Positions 1 to 7,960 of a stretch of DNA of 64,000 bases are shown piece by piece (the first letter of the stretch is position 1; the number at the start of each line of letters is the position of its first letter). Location: contig CAXTSX010000011.1 in assembly GCA_964247085.1 (NCBI GenBank), positions 21,223 through 85,222 on the forward strand, read 5' to 3'. The notes below the pieces were generated by a model that did no database searches, had not been told where the DNA came from, and saw only the letters and a list, made by a program, of their open reading frames with translations. The position numbers were made by a program, and so were the translations under genes. This DNA is from JAAFHZ01 sp964247085. GTDB lineage: Bacteria > Cyanobacteriota > Cyanobacteriia > Cyanobacteriales > Chamaesiphonaceae.

Positions 1-176
1 AAGAGCGTCCGATCGTCCATCGCTTCATGCAAAACTCGGGCGTTGAATTCCAGCCAGCTCAGCTCCCGGCTGAAATAATTTTGGGGATCGTGGAGATCGA
101 TCGGGAGTTGCTTAATCTCATCAGCATCTTTATTTTTCAGCTCGTCCATGCCTTTACCCTGATTCTTACCCTTCAT
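1..176 (-). CDS. ppk1: Polyphosphate kinase, N-terminal fragment (cut by window edge)
   Basis: The minus strand opens with an ATG at 174-176 and stays in frame to the left edge, giving 58 residues. After a polar, poorly conserved start of about 30 residues comes NYFSRELSWLEFNARVLHEA, which matches the conserved N-terminal helical region of polyphosphate kinase 1 (general form 'INRELSWLxFNxRVL'). Ppk1 makes polyphosphate from the gamma phosphate of ATP through a phosphohistidine intermediate. Only the N domain is visible, so the catalytic histidines cannot be checked. It lies downstream of the 68-residue ORF and trmFO on the same strand. Confidence 0.85.
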   Translation of the reverse strand, partial: MKGKNQGKGMDELKNKDADEIKQLPIDLHDPQNYFSRELSWLEFNARVLHEAMDDRTL

Positions 177-202
177 TATTCCCCACCCAATTAAAGAGAT
201 AA

Positions 203-409
203 CTAAAACACTTGATCTTCTTGACCTTTCCACCATTGACCAAGCTTCATCATGTCCCGATGAATATCTTCAAGTCTAGCGATGTATTCGGCGGGAGACA
301 GATCCTTTTTTTCTTCGGCGAGTTTGCTCAAGCGTAGTTGTACCAATAGCCAGGGCTTTTGATAATCACCGGTTTCGCCCAGATATTTGGCAAATTCTTC
401 ACTCTGCAT
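203..409 (-). CDS. Small conserved hypothetical protein
   Basis: A 68-residue, charged, probably soluble helical protein with no signal peptide or membrane segment. I do not recognise a named family. It starts 5 bases after the trmFO stop codon on the same strand and is followed at 27 bases by ppk1, so it is probably co-transcribed with both. Its C-terminus is rich in tryptophan and acidic residues (GQWWKGQEDQ). The tight spacing and the lack of another ORF in the gap make it likely to be a real gene. Confidence 0.6.
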   Translation of the reverse strand: MQSEEFAKYLGETGDYQKPWLLVQLRLSKLAEEKKDLSPAEYIARLEDIHRDMMKLGQWWKGQEDQVF

Positions 410-414
410 GTTGG

Positions 415-1773
415 CTACTTGTTCACTAAAACTTTATTACTGACTTGCGCTGCTAATTGATCGATCGCTGCTAGGGATCGATCGCGATAAGCGCCGTACC
501 GTTCGGGTTTACCTTTGATCTTGACTGGGAACTCCGGCAAAATACCAAAGTTGGGCGGCATCGGCTGAAAGTATTTGGGGGCAGCGGTGCAAACAAAGTT
601 AAACAAAGCACCCATCATGGTATTGGGATCAATAATTAATGGTTCTTGACCCTTCGCTAAGCGGGCGGCATTAGTCCCGGCTAGCCAGCCCCCAGCCGCC
701 GCTGCCGTATATCCTTCGGTGCCAATGATTTGGCCAGCGGCTAATAACGTGGGGCGGTTTTTGAATTGCAAAGCCGCCGTCAACAGATTTGGTGAATTGA
801 TAAAAGTATTGCGGTGCATTACGCCTAGCCGCACAAATTCGGCATTTTCCAAGCCCGGAATCAACCGGAAAATTCTTTTCTGCTCGCCCCAGCGCAGGTT
901 GGTCTGAAAACCCACCATATTCCATAATTGGCCAGCTTTATCTTCTTGGCGCAGCTGAATCACGGCATAGGGGCGATGAATTTGATTTTCGGGAGCCTTG
1001 AAATCACCACGCCGACCATCGAATAAACCCACTGGTTTTAGGGGACCATAGCGCATGGTCTCTACGCCCCGCTGGGCTAATTCTTCGATCGGCAAGCAGG
1101 CTTCAAAAAACTTGGCAGTCTCTCGATCAAAGTCTTTCAATTCTGCTTGTTCGGCTTTGCAAAGCTCTGACCAAAAATGCAGATACTGCTCTTTGTTCAT
1201 GGGGCAATTCAGGTAAGCGGCTTCGCCTTTATCATAGCGAGAGGCGAAAAAAGCAATATTTTGATCGATCGAATCCCCCACAATAATTGGGCTGGCCGCA
1301 TCAAAAAAGCTTAAATAATCCAAGCCCGTAAAATTTTGCAGATCGGTGGCTAACTCAATGCTGGTTAAAGGGCCGGTGGCCAAGACCGTAATCCCCTCAG
1401 TGGGAATCGCTGGCAGCATTTCCCGTTTTAATTCAATTAACGGATGGCTGGCCAAGGTTTGGGTGAGGTCTTGGCTAAACTGACCGCGATCGACGGCTAG
1501 GGCTCCGCCCGCTGGGACGGAATGCTGGTCGGCTTTGCCAATCACGACGGAACCTAAGCGGCGCAATTCTTCATGCAACAGTCCGGCAGCGCGATCGGTA
1601 GCCTGCGCTCCAAAGGAATTGCTGCAAACTAATTCGGCTAGTTCTTCGCTGTGGTGGGCGGGGCTGAGTTGGGTGGGGCGCATTTCGTAGAGGTTTACTG
1701 GCACCCCGGCCTGGGCGATTTGCCAAGCGGCTTCGGTGCCAGCGAGGCCACCTCCAATAACAGTAACGCGCAT
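415..1773 (-). CDS. trmFO: Methylenetetrahydrofolate-tRNA-(uracil-54-C5)-methyltransferase TrmFO
   Basis: This 452-residue flavoprotein methylates U54 of tRNA in the T-loop, using 5,10-methylenetetrahydrofolate as carbon donor and FAD/NAD(P)H as reductant. The N-terminus carries the FAD dinucleotide-binding motif VIGGGLAGTEAAW (residues 5-17). Cys50 in ELVCSNSFGA matches the conserved N-terminal cysteine of the family, and a second conserved cysteine lies in FEACLPIEELA near residue 226. The C-terminal GTEGYTAAAAGGWLAG segment is the second FAD-contacting region. The length is usual for the family. The ATG start gives the canonical N-terminus. Confidence 0.95.
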   Translation of the reverse strand: MRVTVIGGGLAGTEAAWQIAQAGVPVNLYEMRPTQLSPAHHSEELAELVCSNSFGAQATDRAAGLLHEELRRLGSVVIGKADQHSVPAGGALAVDRGQFSQDLTQTLASHPLIELKREMLPAIPTEGITVLATGPLTSIELATDLQNFTGLDYLSFFDAASPIIVGDSIDQNIAFFASRYDKGEAAYLNCPMNKEQYLHFWSELCKAEQAELKDFDRETAKFFEACLPIEELAQRGVETMRYGPLKPVGLFDGRRGDFKAPENQIHRPYAVIQLRQEDKAGQLWNMVGFQTNLRWGEQKRIFRLIPGLENAEFVRLGVMHRNTFINSPNLLTAALQFKNRPTLLAAGQIIGTEGYTAAAAGGWLAGTNAARLAKGQEPLIIDPNTMMGALFNFVCTAAPKYFQPMPPNFGILPEFPVKIKGKPERYGAYRDRSLAAIDQLAAQVSNKVLVNK

Positions 1774-1871
1774 TTTGATTAACTTTTGTAGATAGTCTCA
1801 CTATTATAGTAGTGAGACGCTGGCAGGGAATCTTAAAATGTTGTTGCTAGCTAGAAAGTTTAATATTTGGG

Positions 1872-2255
1872 ATGAATTTTGTAAGTATGACCAAGCACCA
1901 AGGCGGCTGTCACTGCGGAGCAGTGCGTTGGCAAGTAACCATCGAAAACTATCAAGCGATCGACTGTAATTGTTCGATCTGTCGGCAAAAGGGTTTTTTA
2001 CACCTGATCGTGCCGCCGGAGTGTTTTGAATTGCTGCAAGGTCAAGCCATGTTGGCAACCTATACCTTTAATACCAGGATCGCTCAACACTTATTTTGTC
2101 GGAACTGCGGCATTCATTCTTTTTACCGGCCCCGGTCGCATCCCACTGATTTTGATGTGAATGTTCATTGTTTGGATGGAGACTTGCTCGATCGGTTTCA
2201 GATTGAGCTGTTTGATGGTCAAAATTGGGAGCAAAATGTTGAACAAATTCGTTAA
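1872..2255 (+). CDS. GFA-family (CENP-V/glutathione-dependent formaldehyde-activating type) zinc protein
   Basis: A 127-residue protein with the GFA zinc-binding pattern: GGCHCGAV at the N-terminus, then NCSICRQKG, then FCRNCGIHSFY. These cysteines form the structural and exchangeable zinc sites of the family. Family members are often annotated as glutathione-dependent formaldehyde-activating enzymes, but most have no proven substrate. The first ATG is at 1872; the start at 1887 (MTKHQGGCHCG) is equally plausible because homologues normally begin only a few residues before the first CxC. The gene is transcribed away from trmFO and is followed directly by decayed gene fragments. Confidence 0.85.
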   Translation: MNFVSMTKHQGGCHCGAVRWQVTIENYQAIDCNCSICRQKGFLHLIVPPECFELLQGQAMLATYTFNTRIAQHLFCRNCGIHSFYRPRSHPTDFDVNVHCLDGDLLDRFQIELFDGQNWEQNVEQIR

Positions 2256-2260
2256 AAGCC

Positions 2261-2380
2261 GAAAGCTACATCCTGAGCCAAGCGATTGCCCAAGTCGTCA
2301 GTGCCAATCAACCCCGGATTCAGATCAACGTGATTCCGACCGGGAGCACCGTCAGATTTGGAACCGTCAGACTCGGCTAG
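2261..2380 (+). pseudogene. Fragment resembling a TAXI-type TRAP transporter solute-binding protein
   Basis: Six bases after the GFA stop, the frame starting at 2261 reads LSQAIAQVVSANQPRIQINV followed by IPTGST, and ends at a TAG at 2378-2380. This resembles the N-terminal ligand-binding region of TAXI-family TRAP receptors (aiA..i..n.pgi.v.v..t.GS). There is no start codon or signal peptide, and nothing recognisable continues after it, so it is a remnant. The identification rests on about 26 residues and is tentative. Confidence 0.45.
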
Positions 2381-2391
2381 GCAAGGTTTTT

Positions 2392-2520
2392 AGTTCTGCT
2401 ACGATTTTCAAGTTGCCCTTGGGGGGCAAGCGATCGCCAGATGCTTCCTGGGTAGATCTATCTCGTTGGAATGCTTTGGATGCCGAGAACCAAGAGAAGT
2501 TTCCACCTCTAGCCCCAGTA
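2392..2520 (+). pseudogene. Fragment of a Uma2-family endonuclease
   Basis: The frame beginning at 2392 reads ATIFKLPLGGKRSPDASWVD, then LSRWNALDAENQEKFPPLAP. This is the central part of a Uma2 (DUF820, PD-(D/E)xK-like) protein, where the usual form is 'F.LPnGa.RSPDaSWV...RW.aLt.e.q.kFpPlcPDFVIE'. The catalytic core that should follow is missing: after PLAP the frame runs into an unrelated stretch and stops at 2542-2544. There is no proper N-terminus. An intact but different Uma2 gene lies in the cas operon at 28200. Confidence 0.7.
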
Positions 2521-2623
2521 TCGATTTGGGCACGAGCTGTTTGATAACGGGCTTCGAGTCGATCGCTCTGATTGCGTCTTTGGCAATTAGCGGAGTAAAT
2601 CAATTACGATTTACCTTCTCGAT

Positions 2624-3256
2624 TTAGGTTCTGACAACCAATTTATTTTGGGCATGTGCCGCTTCAATTGCATTGGAATTTGATGTGAATAACTGGATAC
2701 TTGGGATGGTACAGTAATCACAATCATCCGTCATAATCTTGATTTGTCCTGCATCTGCTTGGACAATTGCCTCTAAATGTAGTAAATCATATCCATCTAA
2801 AGCTTGTTCTTGAAATCTTTGTAACGCAGCATCTGTTGTTCCATCATCAACAGTCAAATCCAATGGGATAGCAAAATCTCTGACAGTAGCCCATGACGAT
2901 TCTACGAGCTTAACCACATTAGTTCGCTCCTGCAGAAAATTGTGTCGATATTCTTTTAGCTTCGTTTTGGGGGATTTCTTCCGAAAAGTTTTAAATTCAT
3001 TTCTTTCGATTACAGACGCAAGCTCGACTAGAATTAATCCAGAATAAGCAAGTGTCGCTCCAACTGAAGCGGCTTGTATTAAATACTGTAAATAACTACT
3101 AACATCTTGTTGGCGAGCTGGCTCTAGATCTGTAGTTGAGTTTGGATAGCTATACCACAACCAAACATTTGTATCAATCAGAAATATATCACTTTTTCGA
3201 GGGGCATCTTGCCTAATATCAATGACATCTGCTTGGACTGTAAGATCGAAAGTCAT
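2624..3256 (-). CDS. PIN-domain protein (putative ribonuclease)
   Basis: A 210-residue protein with the full set of acidic residues expected of an active PIN nuclease: Asp28 in FLIDTNVWLW, Glu78 in GLILVELASVIER, Asp157 in LDGYDLLHLEAI and the Asp177-Asp180 cluster in MTDDCDY. PIN proteins cleave RNA with divalent metal ions and are often toxins or RNA-processing enzymes. It is longer than a typical VapC (about 130) because of an N-terminal extension and an insertion rich in lysine (residues 88-110). Its ATG lies 3 bases after the stop of the STAS-like gene, so the two are almost certainly co-translated. The PIN gene is last in the cluster HATPase-STAS-PIN. The function in this context is unknown. 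Confidence 0.8.
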   Translation of the reverse strand: MTFDLTVQADVIDIRQDAPRKSDIFLIDTNVWLWYSYPNSTTDLEPARQQDVSSYLQYLIQAASVGATLAYSGLILVELASVIERNEFKTFRKKSPKTKLKEYRHNFLQERTNVVKLVESSWATVRDFAIPLDLTVDDGTTDAALQRFQEQALDGYDLLHLEAIVQADAGQIKIMTDDCDYCTIPSIQLFTSNSNAIEAAHAQNKLVVRT

Positions 3257-3259
3257 AAG

Positions 3260-3607
3260 TTAGGATAGAGCCAACTCCTCTTCCCGAACTTCATTGACAG
3301 CTTGCCTATAATTTTCATCGCTATAGTAACGTTTTGCACTGTCGAGAACCACGTCTAAAACTTTGCTGCCAACAGAACTAATATTTGTATATTTGACTAG
3401 ACGGGATAAATCCTCATAGGGAATATCTTTGAGAAGTTGACCGATCGCGTAGTTGAAAAAGGGAGAGGCATATGCTTTAATTCCCAAAAAGTCTAGTTCC
3501 ACCTCTTTTTGGTCAATAAGCAGAGGATGGACAATATTGTAGATATCTTGTCCACTTTGAAGGGTTACACAGTATGGGCCGATGAGGTCGTGTATTTTGT
3601 ATCTCAT
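3260..3607 (-). CDS. STAS-like domain protein (DUF4325 type)
   Basis: A 115-residue protein. The segment VELDFLGIKAYASPFFNYAI (residues about 36-55) is the signature of the STAS-like DUF4325 family, in which a beta strand and the 'SSFln.a.G.l' turn correspond to the phosphorylatable loop of anti-sigma-factor antagonists. Such proteins are usually encoded beside a GHKL ATPase, as here: a HATPase fragment ends 33 bases upstream. By analogy with SpoIIAA/SpoIIAB it could be a partner-switching element, but that is inference. It is followed by the PIN gene after 3 bases. Confidence 0.75.
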   Translation of the reverse strand: MRYKIHDLIGPYCVTLQSGQDIYNIVHPLLIDQKEVELDFLGIKAYASPFFNYAIGQLLKDIPYEDLSRLVKYTNISSVGSKVLDVVLDSAKRYYSDENYRQAVNEVREEELALS

Positions 3608-3640
3608 AATTGCTCACATGCCGCTGAATTTAAAAAAAAG

Positions 3641-4243
3641 CTAATTTTCAGTAGATAGACAGTATGCTGACTCATCGCACTGAAGCGTAATATTTACTAG
3701 GGTGCCCAGAAAAGGTCTATTAATATAAGTATACTCCATCATGTTATCAGATATTTTGATACATCCGTCATTAGTACAAATTGTCAAGATGCCTTGATTC
3801 TGATTAATGAAGTCGTTTAGTATCGTCAATCCGTTACCACTGCTGATGTCTTTTTTTGTACTATTCCCTTGCTGGAATGCCCATTCTAGTGCTTCTTCGG
3901 TAGACATGTTATCGTGTCCGGGGAGGGAACGAACATTGCTGGCAATCCCTATACCAAAGTCAATGGTAGAGAGTTCTAGACGTTTTTCTCTGGGGTAGTG
4001 TTGCCCGCAGCTAAAGACACCGATGGGAGATTGACTATGGTCGAAAGCGTTTGTATAAATTTCAGCAAGATTGCTGATGATTACTTGTTTGAGCTGATCA
4101 CTGATATTTATCCAGTTTCGTCCTAGCCATTGATCTTCTAGATAAGGCAGAATACCATAATCACGACTTGTTAAGTCAATGTCATAGCGAAATGGAATGG
4201 CTAACTTTAAAGATATTCTGTTTGCGTTCGCTCCACTCTTGAA
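3641..4243 (-). pseudogene. GHKL/HATPase-domain protein lacking its 5' end
   Basis: On the minus strand an open frame runs from just after a TAG at 4244-4246 to the stop at 3641. It contains no usable start before an ATG at 3907, which lies in the middle of the ATPase domain. The recognisable part begins near 4216 (SLKLAIPFRYDIDLT). It contains an N-box-like LAEIYTNAFDHS, a G1 box DFGIGI and a G2-like SGNGLTIL, then a normal C-terminus. This is a histidine-kinase-like ATPase of the kind paired with STAS-like proteins, whose beginning was replaced by the tail of the DarG gene. The piece from 3907 alone (88 residues) would not hold an ATP site. Confidence 0.7.
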
Positions 4244-5180
4244 CTAGTGAGATGGCGAGATCGCAGTCAATCACAGCTTGTGGATATTCTTTAGTTACCC
4301 AGTAAACTGTTGCTAGCATTTCCATCCCGTAGGGCGTTTCAAAGCCCATAATCAGGTTACTAACACGCTCCAAATGGGCATGAGACTCATCGCAATTCGC
4401 TAAAAAAGCCTGAGCCTCTTCTCTTCCTGCTGGTAAAACAGAGATTTGAGAGTTTTGAGATCGATCGCCATAGCCTTGAATAAAATGCCCATCGATCGCT
4501 TGAAGAACATGGTTTAAGTTCTCAGCATAAAGTCCATACTGATTTTTCTGATCACGGAGTCTCAATGGTTCACCAGCTTCCTGAAGGAAATACGCAAGTT
4601 TTTGAATCTCTAATTTGGAGAGACGATAACCTGGAACACCATATAAATCTAATAATCGAACGAATAAGGCACGAGCACGAGTCATTTTAGATTTTTCAGT
4701 CCCAACTTTCATCTTGTCAGCGGTAGGCGCACCACTAGGCTCGAAGATGATTATCTTTACTTCTGGTAAATTCTCAAATGCTTGAATGATAAGTGGCTTG
4801 ACATCATTCCAAGCTAGTCCACCATTACCACAGCCGAGAGGTGGTATAGCTATAGATTCTATTCGCAGTCGCTTTACATCTACGGCCAATGCTTCTAGTC
4901 CAGACTTGATATCTTCAATCCTCGATTTTTCTTTCCAGTGACGTTTCGTTGGGAAGTTGATCGCATAGCGGGGGAAAAGCCTTTCCGTTGAAACGATGAA
5001 CATTTTTCCTGGTTGAACTTCCTGTGCTGTGCAAGCTTTTTTGTACTCTTTGAAAACTTCCGGAAATACTCGTTTGAATTGCAAAGCAATACTTTTACCC
5101 ATTACGCCAACACAATTAACTGTATTGACGAGGGCAACAGCATTTTCATCTAGGATATTGCCTTGTTTAAATTCAATCAT
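4182..5180 (-). CDS. darG: DarG antitoxin: macro-domain DNA ADP-ribosyl glycohydrolase, C-terminus altered
   Basis: DarG removes the ADP-ribose that DarT places on thymidines in single-stranded DNA, and also binds DarT. The macro domain occupies about residues 1-155: NTVNCVGVMGKSIALQF, INFPTKRHW (Lys79, matching the catalytic lysine of Thermus DarG) and PPLGCGNGGLAW. The C-terminal DarT-binding domain follows to QEWSERKQNIFK. Family members continue with a short 'HI..AW..L' tail; here the frame changes to VSHSISL and stops, so roughly the last 10-15 residues are replaced. I chose the ATG at 5178-5180 (MIEFKQGNIL) because it gives the normal N-terminus; the open frame extends upstream to 5243. 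It lies 50 bases after darT. Confidence 0.85.
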   Translation of the reverse strand: MIEFKQGNILDENAVALVNTVNCVGVMGKSIALQFKRVFPEVFKEYKKACTAQEVQPGKMFIVSTERLFPRYAINFPTKRHWKEKSRIEDIKSGLEALAVDVKRLRIESIAIPPLGCGNGGLAWNDVKPLIIQAFENLPEVKIIIFEPSGAPTADKMKVGTEKSKMTRARALFVRLLDLYGVPGYRLSKLEIQKLAYFLQEAGEPLRLRDQKNQYGLYAENLNHVLQAIDGHFIQGYGDRSQNSQISVLPAGREEAQAFLANCDESHAHLERVSNLIMGFETPYGMEMLATVYWVTKEYPQAVIDCDLAISLVQEWSERKQNIFKVSHSISL

Positions 5181-5230
5181 GAGCATTGCCTTGTTTCGTA
5201 CAAAAGTACTAATACGTATTTTACCAAGTA

Positions 5231-5869
5231 TTAGTAATACCAATTAGAGTAAACCTTTACAGGGGGGGTGGTAGTTAACATTTTGTAATAATTCTTCAAC
5301 TTCTCCCTTTCTCCCTTCATTTGGGAATTGATTACACCAATCTCCCTAATTAGATGCCAAGGAAAAAATTCATGAATCAGGAATTCAGCTTGTCTGCGTC
5401 GCTTTCTATCCCCATCTTCATCTGTATCAGCCCAGTAATTCGTGTTCATCACATCCCAGTCAATTTGATTTGACAAGAAATTCAGATCGTTGTAAAAAGA
5501 TGAATATCCCATAATGGCGTGACCATCAGTAAAAGCGAATTCGATCTCGGTAGATGAGACAGACTCAGCCTCACAGACAAAATAGATAATTGAATTTTGA
5601 CCTTCTTGATAACCTGCCACATTACCCATTTTAATTGCGTAGAGCATTGGAGAACATGGAGCAAAGTAAAAAGGAATGTAGTCATGTAATACTCCTTTTG
5701 CGCCATAGGGAACGCGAACTGTCGCTCGTCTATCTTGAATGCCTTGATGAGCGATATCGGCATAACCAATCTGTTTTTGGTCGAGCATATTCTTAGCCAT
5801 CAATCCCCCCGCATCAATAATCGACTCCAGGTTGCGGATATGGGTCATGTGATAGATGGAGGTAGGCAT
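5231..5869 (-). CDS. darT: DarT toxin: ssDNA thymidine ADP-ribosyltransferase
   Basis: A 212-residue DarT. The N-terminus IYHMTHIRNLESIIDAGGL has the family's His (H7) and NAD-contacting turn. RATVRVPYGAKGVLHDYIPF contains the conserved arginine, and RRRQAEFLIHEFFPW contains Glu162 at the position of the catalytic glutamate. DarT transfers ADP-ribose from NAD+ to thymidine bases in ssDNA; it stalls replication and is known as an anti-phage toxin that is neutralised by DarG. It is encoded first and darG second, in the usual order. The toxin looks intact while the antitoxin end is altered, so the activity balance of this pair deserves a check. Confidence 0.9.
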   Translation of the reverse strand: MPTSIYHMTHIRNLESIIDAGGLMAKNMLDQKQIGYADIAHQGIQDRRATVRVPYGAKGVLHDYIPFYFAPCSPMLYAIKMGNVAGYQEGQNSIIYFVCEAESVSSTEIEFAFTDGHAIMGYSSFYNDLNFLSNQIDWDVMNTNYWADTDEDGDRKRRRQAEFLIHEFFPWHLIREIGVINSQMKGEREKLKNYYKMLTTTPPVKVYSNWYY

Positions 5870-6024
5870 CAGAATGCTGGGGACTATGACAGATATTAGA
5901 TTAGTACTATATCAGAACAGTCAGTCGTCAGGCAGTACAACGTAGAAGGGTTGAGCATTACGCTAATATGACTCGATCTTAATAATATTGCGATCTCTCA
6001 TAAGTAACCATAGAAATTAAAGAC

Positions 6025-6074
6025 TAAAAAAAGACGGCATCAAGACTCCGATTATAACTCGAAGATTGATGCCG
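6025..6074 (-). terminator. Rho-independent terminator of ftsH
   Basis: On the minus strand, downstream of the ftsH stop (6112), CGGCATCAA and TTGATGCCG (6066-6074 and 6035-6043 on the plus strand) form a perfect 9-bp stem, followed immediately by a run of seven T on the minus strand (plus-strand A run near 6026-6032). This is a classical intrinsic terminator. It also separates ftsH from the DarTG islet. Confidence 0.85.
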
Positions 6075-6111
6075 CCATTAAAATCCATGTGTTATGCAGA
6101 GTATGTTTTCT

Positions 6112-7845
6112 CTAAACTACACACTGTGCCTGAGCCAACAAACCTTCCAGTTCGCTACCCTCTAGCACCTCTCGATCGAGCAACTGCTCCGCGATCGATC
6201 CCAACAAATCCCGATTAGATTCCAAGATCTGCTTCGCCGTCGCATAGGCACTGTCGATCATCTCTTTGACTTGTCGATCGATCTGCTGCGCCGACTCCTC
6301 ACTGATCGATCGACGATTGCTGCCCCCCATAAATTGACTAGCCGCTCTGTCAAAAGCCACTGGCCCCAGCACCGCACTCATCCCATACTGCGTAATCGCC
6401 CGCTCCGCTAAATCCGTGGCCTTTTGGATATCATCAGCCGCTCCGGTGGAAACCTGGCCAAAGACCAATTCCTCGGCAACTCGACCGCCTAACAGCGTGG
6501 CAATCTGACCGGTGATTTCCTCGGCTACCAACAGGAAGCGATCCTCTTCGGGGACTTGGAGGGTATAGCCCAACGCCCCCATCCCCCGGGGCACGATCGA
6601 GATTTTGCTGACCTTGCCGCCACCGGGAGTCAAAGCCCCTACCAAGGCATGACCGACTTCGTGGTAAGCCACGGTTTTGCGTTCGATCGGATTCAAGACC
6701 CGTGCCCGATTTTCTAAGCCCGCTACGATCCGCTCAAAGGCGGCCTCAAAATCACTGATTAACACCGCTGGCCGATCTGATCGAGCGGCCAATAAAGCGG
6801 CTTCGTTCACCAAGTTTGCTAAGTCGGCACCGCTAAAACCGGCGGTTTGAGTGGCCACCTGTTCTAGTTGGACGCTGTCATCAAGAGTGACTGGCTGGGC
6901 ATGGACTTTCAAGATTGCCACCCGTCCCAATTTGTCTGGTCGATCAACAGTGACTTGCCGATCGAACCGACCAGGACGACGCAGTGCCGCATCTAATACC
7001 TCTGGGCGATTGGTGGCACCGATTAAAATGACTCCACTATTGCTCCCGAATCCATCCATCTCTACCAACAACTGGTTGAGGGTTTGTTCCCGTTCATCGT
7101 TACCGCCGCCCATTTGGGGATTATTACTACGGGCTTTGCCGATCGCATCGAGTTCATCAATGAAAATAATACAAGGGGCTTGCCGTTTGGCTTTGGTAAA
7201 CAAATCCCTAACTCTGGCCGCACCCACGCCGACAAATACTTCCACAAACTCCGAGCCGGAAATACTGAAGAAAGGCACGCCCGCTTCACCGGCTACTGCT
7301 TTAGCCAACAATGTTTTGCCAGTGCCCGGCGGGCCCACTAACAATACACCCTTGGGGATTTTGGCACCTAAGCGCCGATATTTTTGACCATTTTTCAAAA
7401 AGTCCACTACTTCCTGTAGCTCTTGCTTCGCTTCGGTGACCCCAGCGACATCGCTAAAGGTAATCCCAGTTTGGCCTTGACTATAAACTTTGGCCTTGCT
7501 CTTGCCCACACCCATGGCACCTAACCCGCTGCCTCCGCCATCTTCTTTCTGGAGGAGCCAAGCTGTAGCTAGAGCCAACACCGGGATACTCAAGGTCATT
7601 AACATCGTAGGCCAGGGGCTGGGGGCTTTGGTCACAGTAGGAGTTTCCACTTGATAGCTCACCCCTTGCTCTTGTAATAGTTCGATCAAAGCGGCATGGT
7701 CACCTTCTACCGGGGTATTAAAGACTTCTAGTCCCAGATCTGTAGTGACGATGTATTCAATCATACCGGTCAAGAACTTAACCTGCTGTACGCGATCGGC
7801 TTTCACCTGACTCAAGAAATCGAGGTAGCTAGTAACGTTAGACAC
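6112..7845 (-). CDS. ftsH: FtsH-family ATP-dependent zinc metalloprotease (short N-terminus)
   Basis: A 577-residue membrane AAA+ protease. Visible are a transmembrane segment at about residues 76-98 (TMLMTLSIPVLALATAWLL), Walker A GPPGTGKT, Walker B IIFIDELDAIG, the second region of homology with NRPEVLDAALRRPGRFDRQ, and the zinc site HEVGH. FtsH normally has two transmembrane segments and 610-650 residues; the first 30-60 residues of the usual protein, including the first helix, are absent. The GTG at 7843-7845 is the start: AAGGGA lies 9 bases upstream and the frame is closed by a TAA not far above. It is a cyanobacterial FtsH paralogue of unclear topology. Confidence 0.88.
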   Translation of the reverse strand: MSNVTSYLDFLSQVKADRVQQVKFLTGMIEYIVTTDLGLEVFNTPVEGDHAALIELLQEQGVSYQVETPTVTKAPSPWPTMLMTLSIPVLALATAWLLQKEDGGGSGLGAMGVGKSKAKVYSQGQTGITFSDVAGVTEAKQELQEVVDFLKNGQKYRRLGAKIPKGVLLVGPPGTGKTLLAKAVAGEAGVPFFSISGSEFVEVFVGVGAARVRDLFTKAKRQAPCIIFIDELDAIGKARSNNPQMGGGNDEREQTLNQLLVEMDGFGSNSGVILIGATNRPEVLDAALRRPGRFDRQVTVDRPDKLGRVAILKVHAQPVTLDDSVQLEQVATQTAGFSGADLANLVNEAALLAARSDRPAVLISDFEAAFERIVAGLENRARVLNPIERKTVAYHEVGHALVGALTPGGGKVSKISIVPRGMGALGYTLQVPEEDRFLLVAEEITGQIATLLGGRVAEELVFGQVSTGAADDIQKATDLAERAITQYGMSAVLGPVAFDRAASQFMGGSNRRSISEESAQQIDRQVKEMIDSAYATAKQILESNRDLLGSIAEQLLDREVLEGSELEGLLAQAQCVV

Positions 7846-7960
7846 TATGGTGTTTCCCTTAATGATGAAGGTGAGTTACGGTCAGGACTTGTTTCCTGAA
7901 TATCATCATAGGTGATTGCCTGGAATTCACTAAGTGTGGTTCTTACAACAGATCGATCGG

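Noticed and set aside
2161..2544. A 127-codon plus-strand frame after the GFA gene
   Set aside because: Its first third overlaps the GFA gene out of frame. Only the last third has protein similarity (Uma2), so it is a pseudogene fragment rather than a gene.
5029..5247. Plus-strand ORF opposite darG, and similar shadows opposite ftsH (6851-7387, 7084-7341) and acnB
   Set aside because: No similarity, no ribosome-binding site, and all are fully antisense to well-supported genes.
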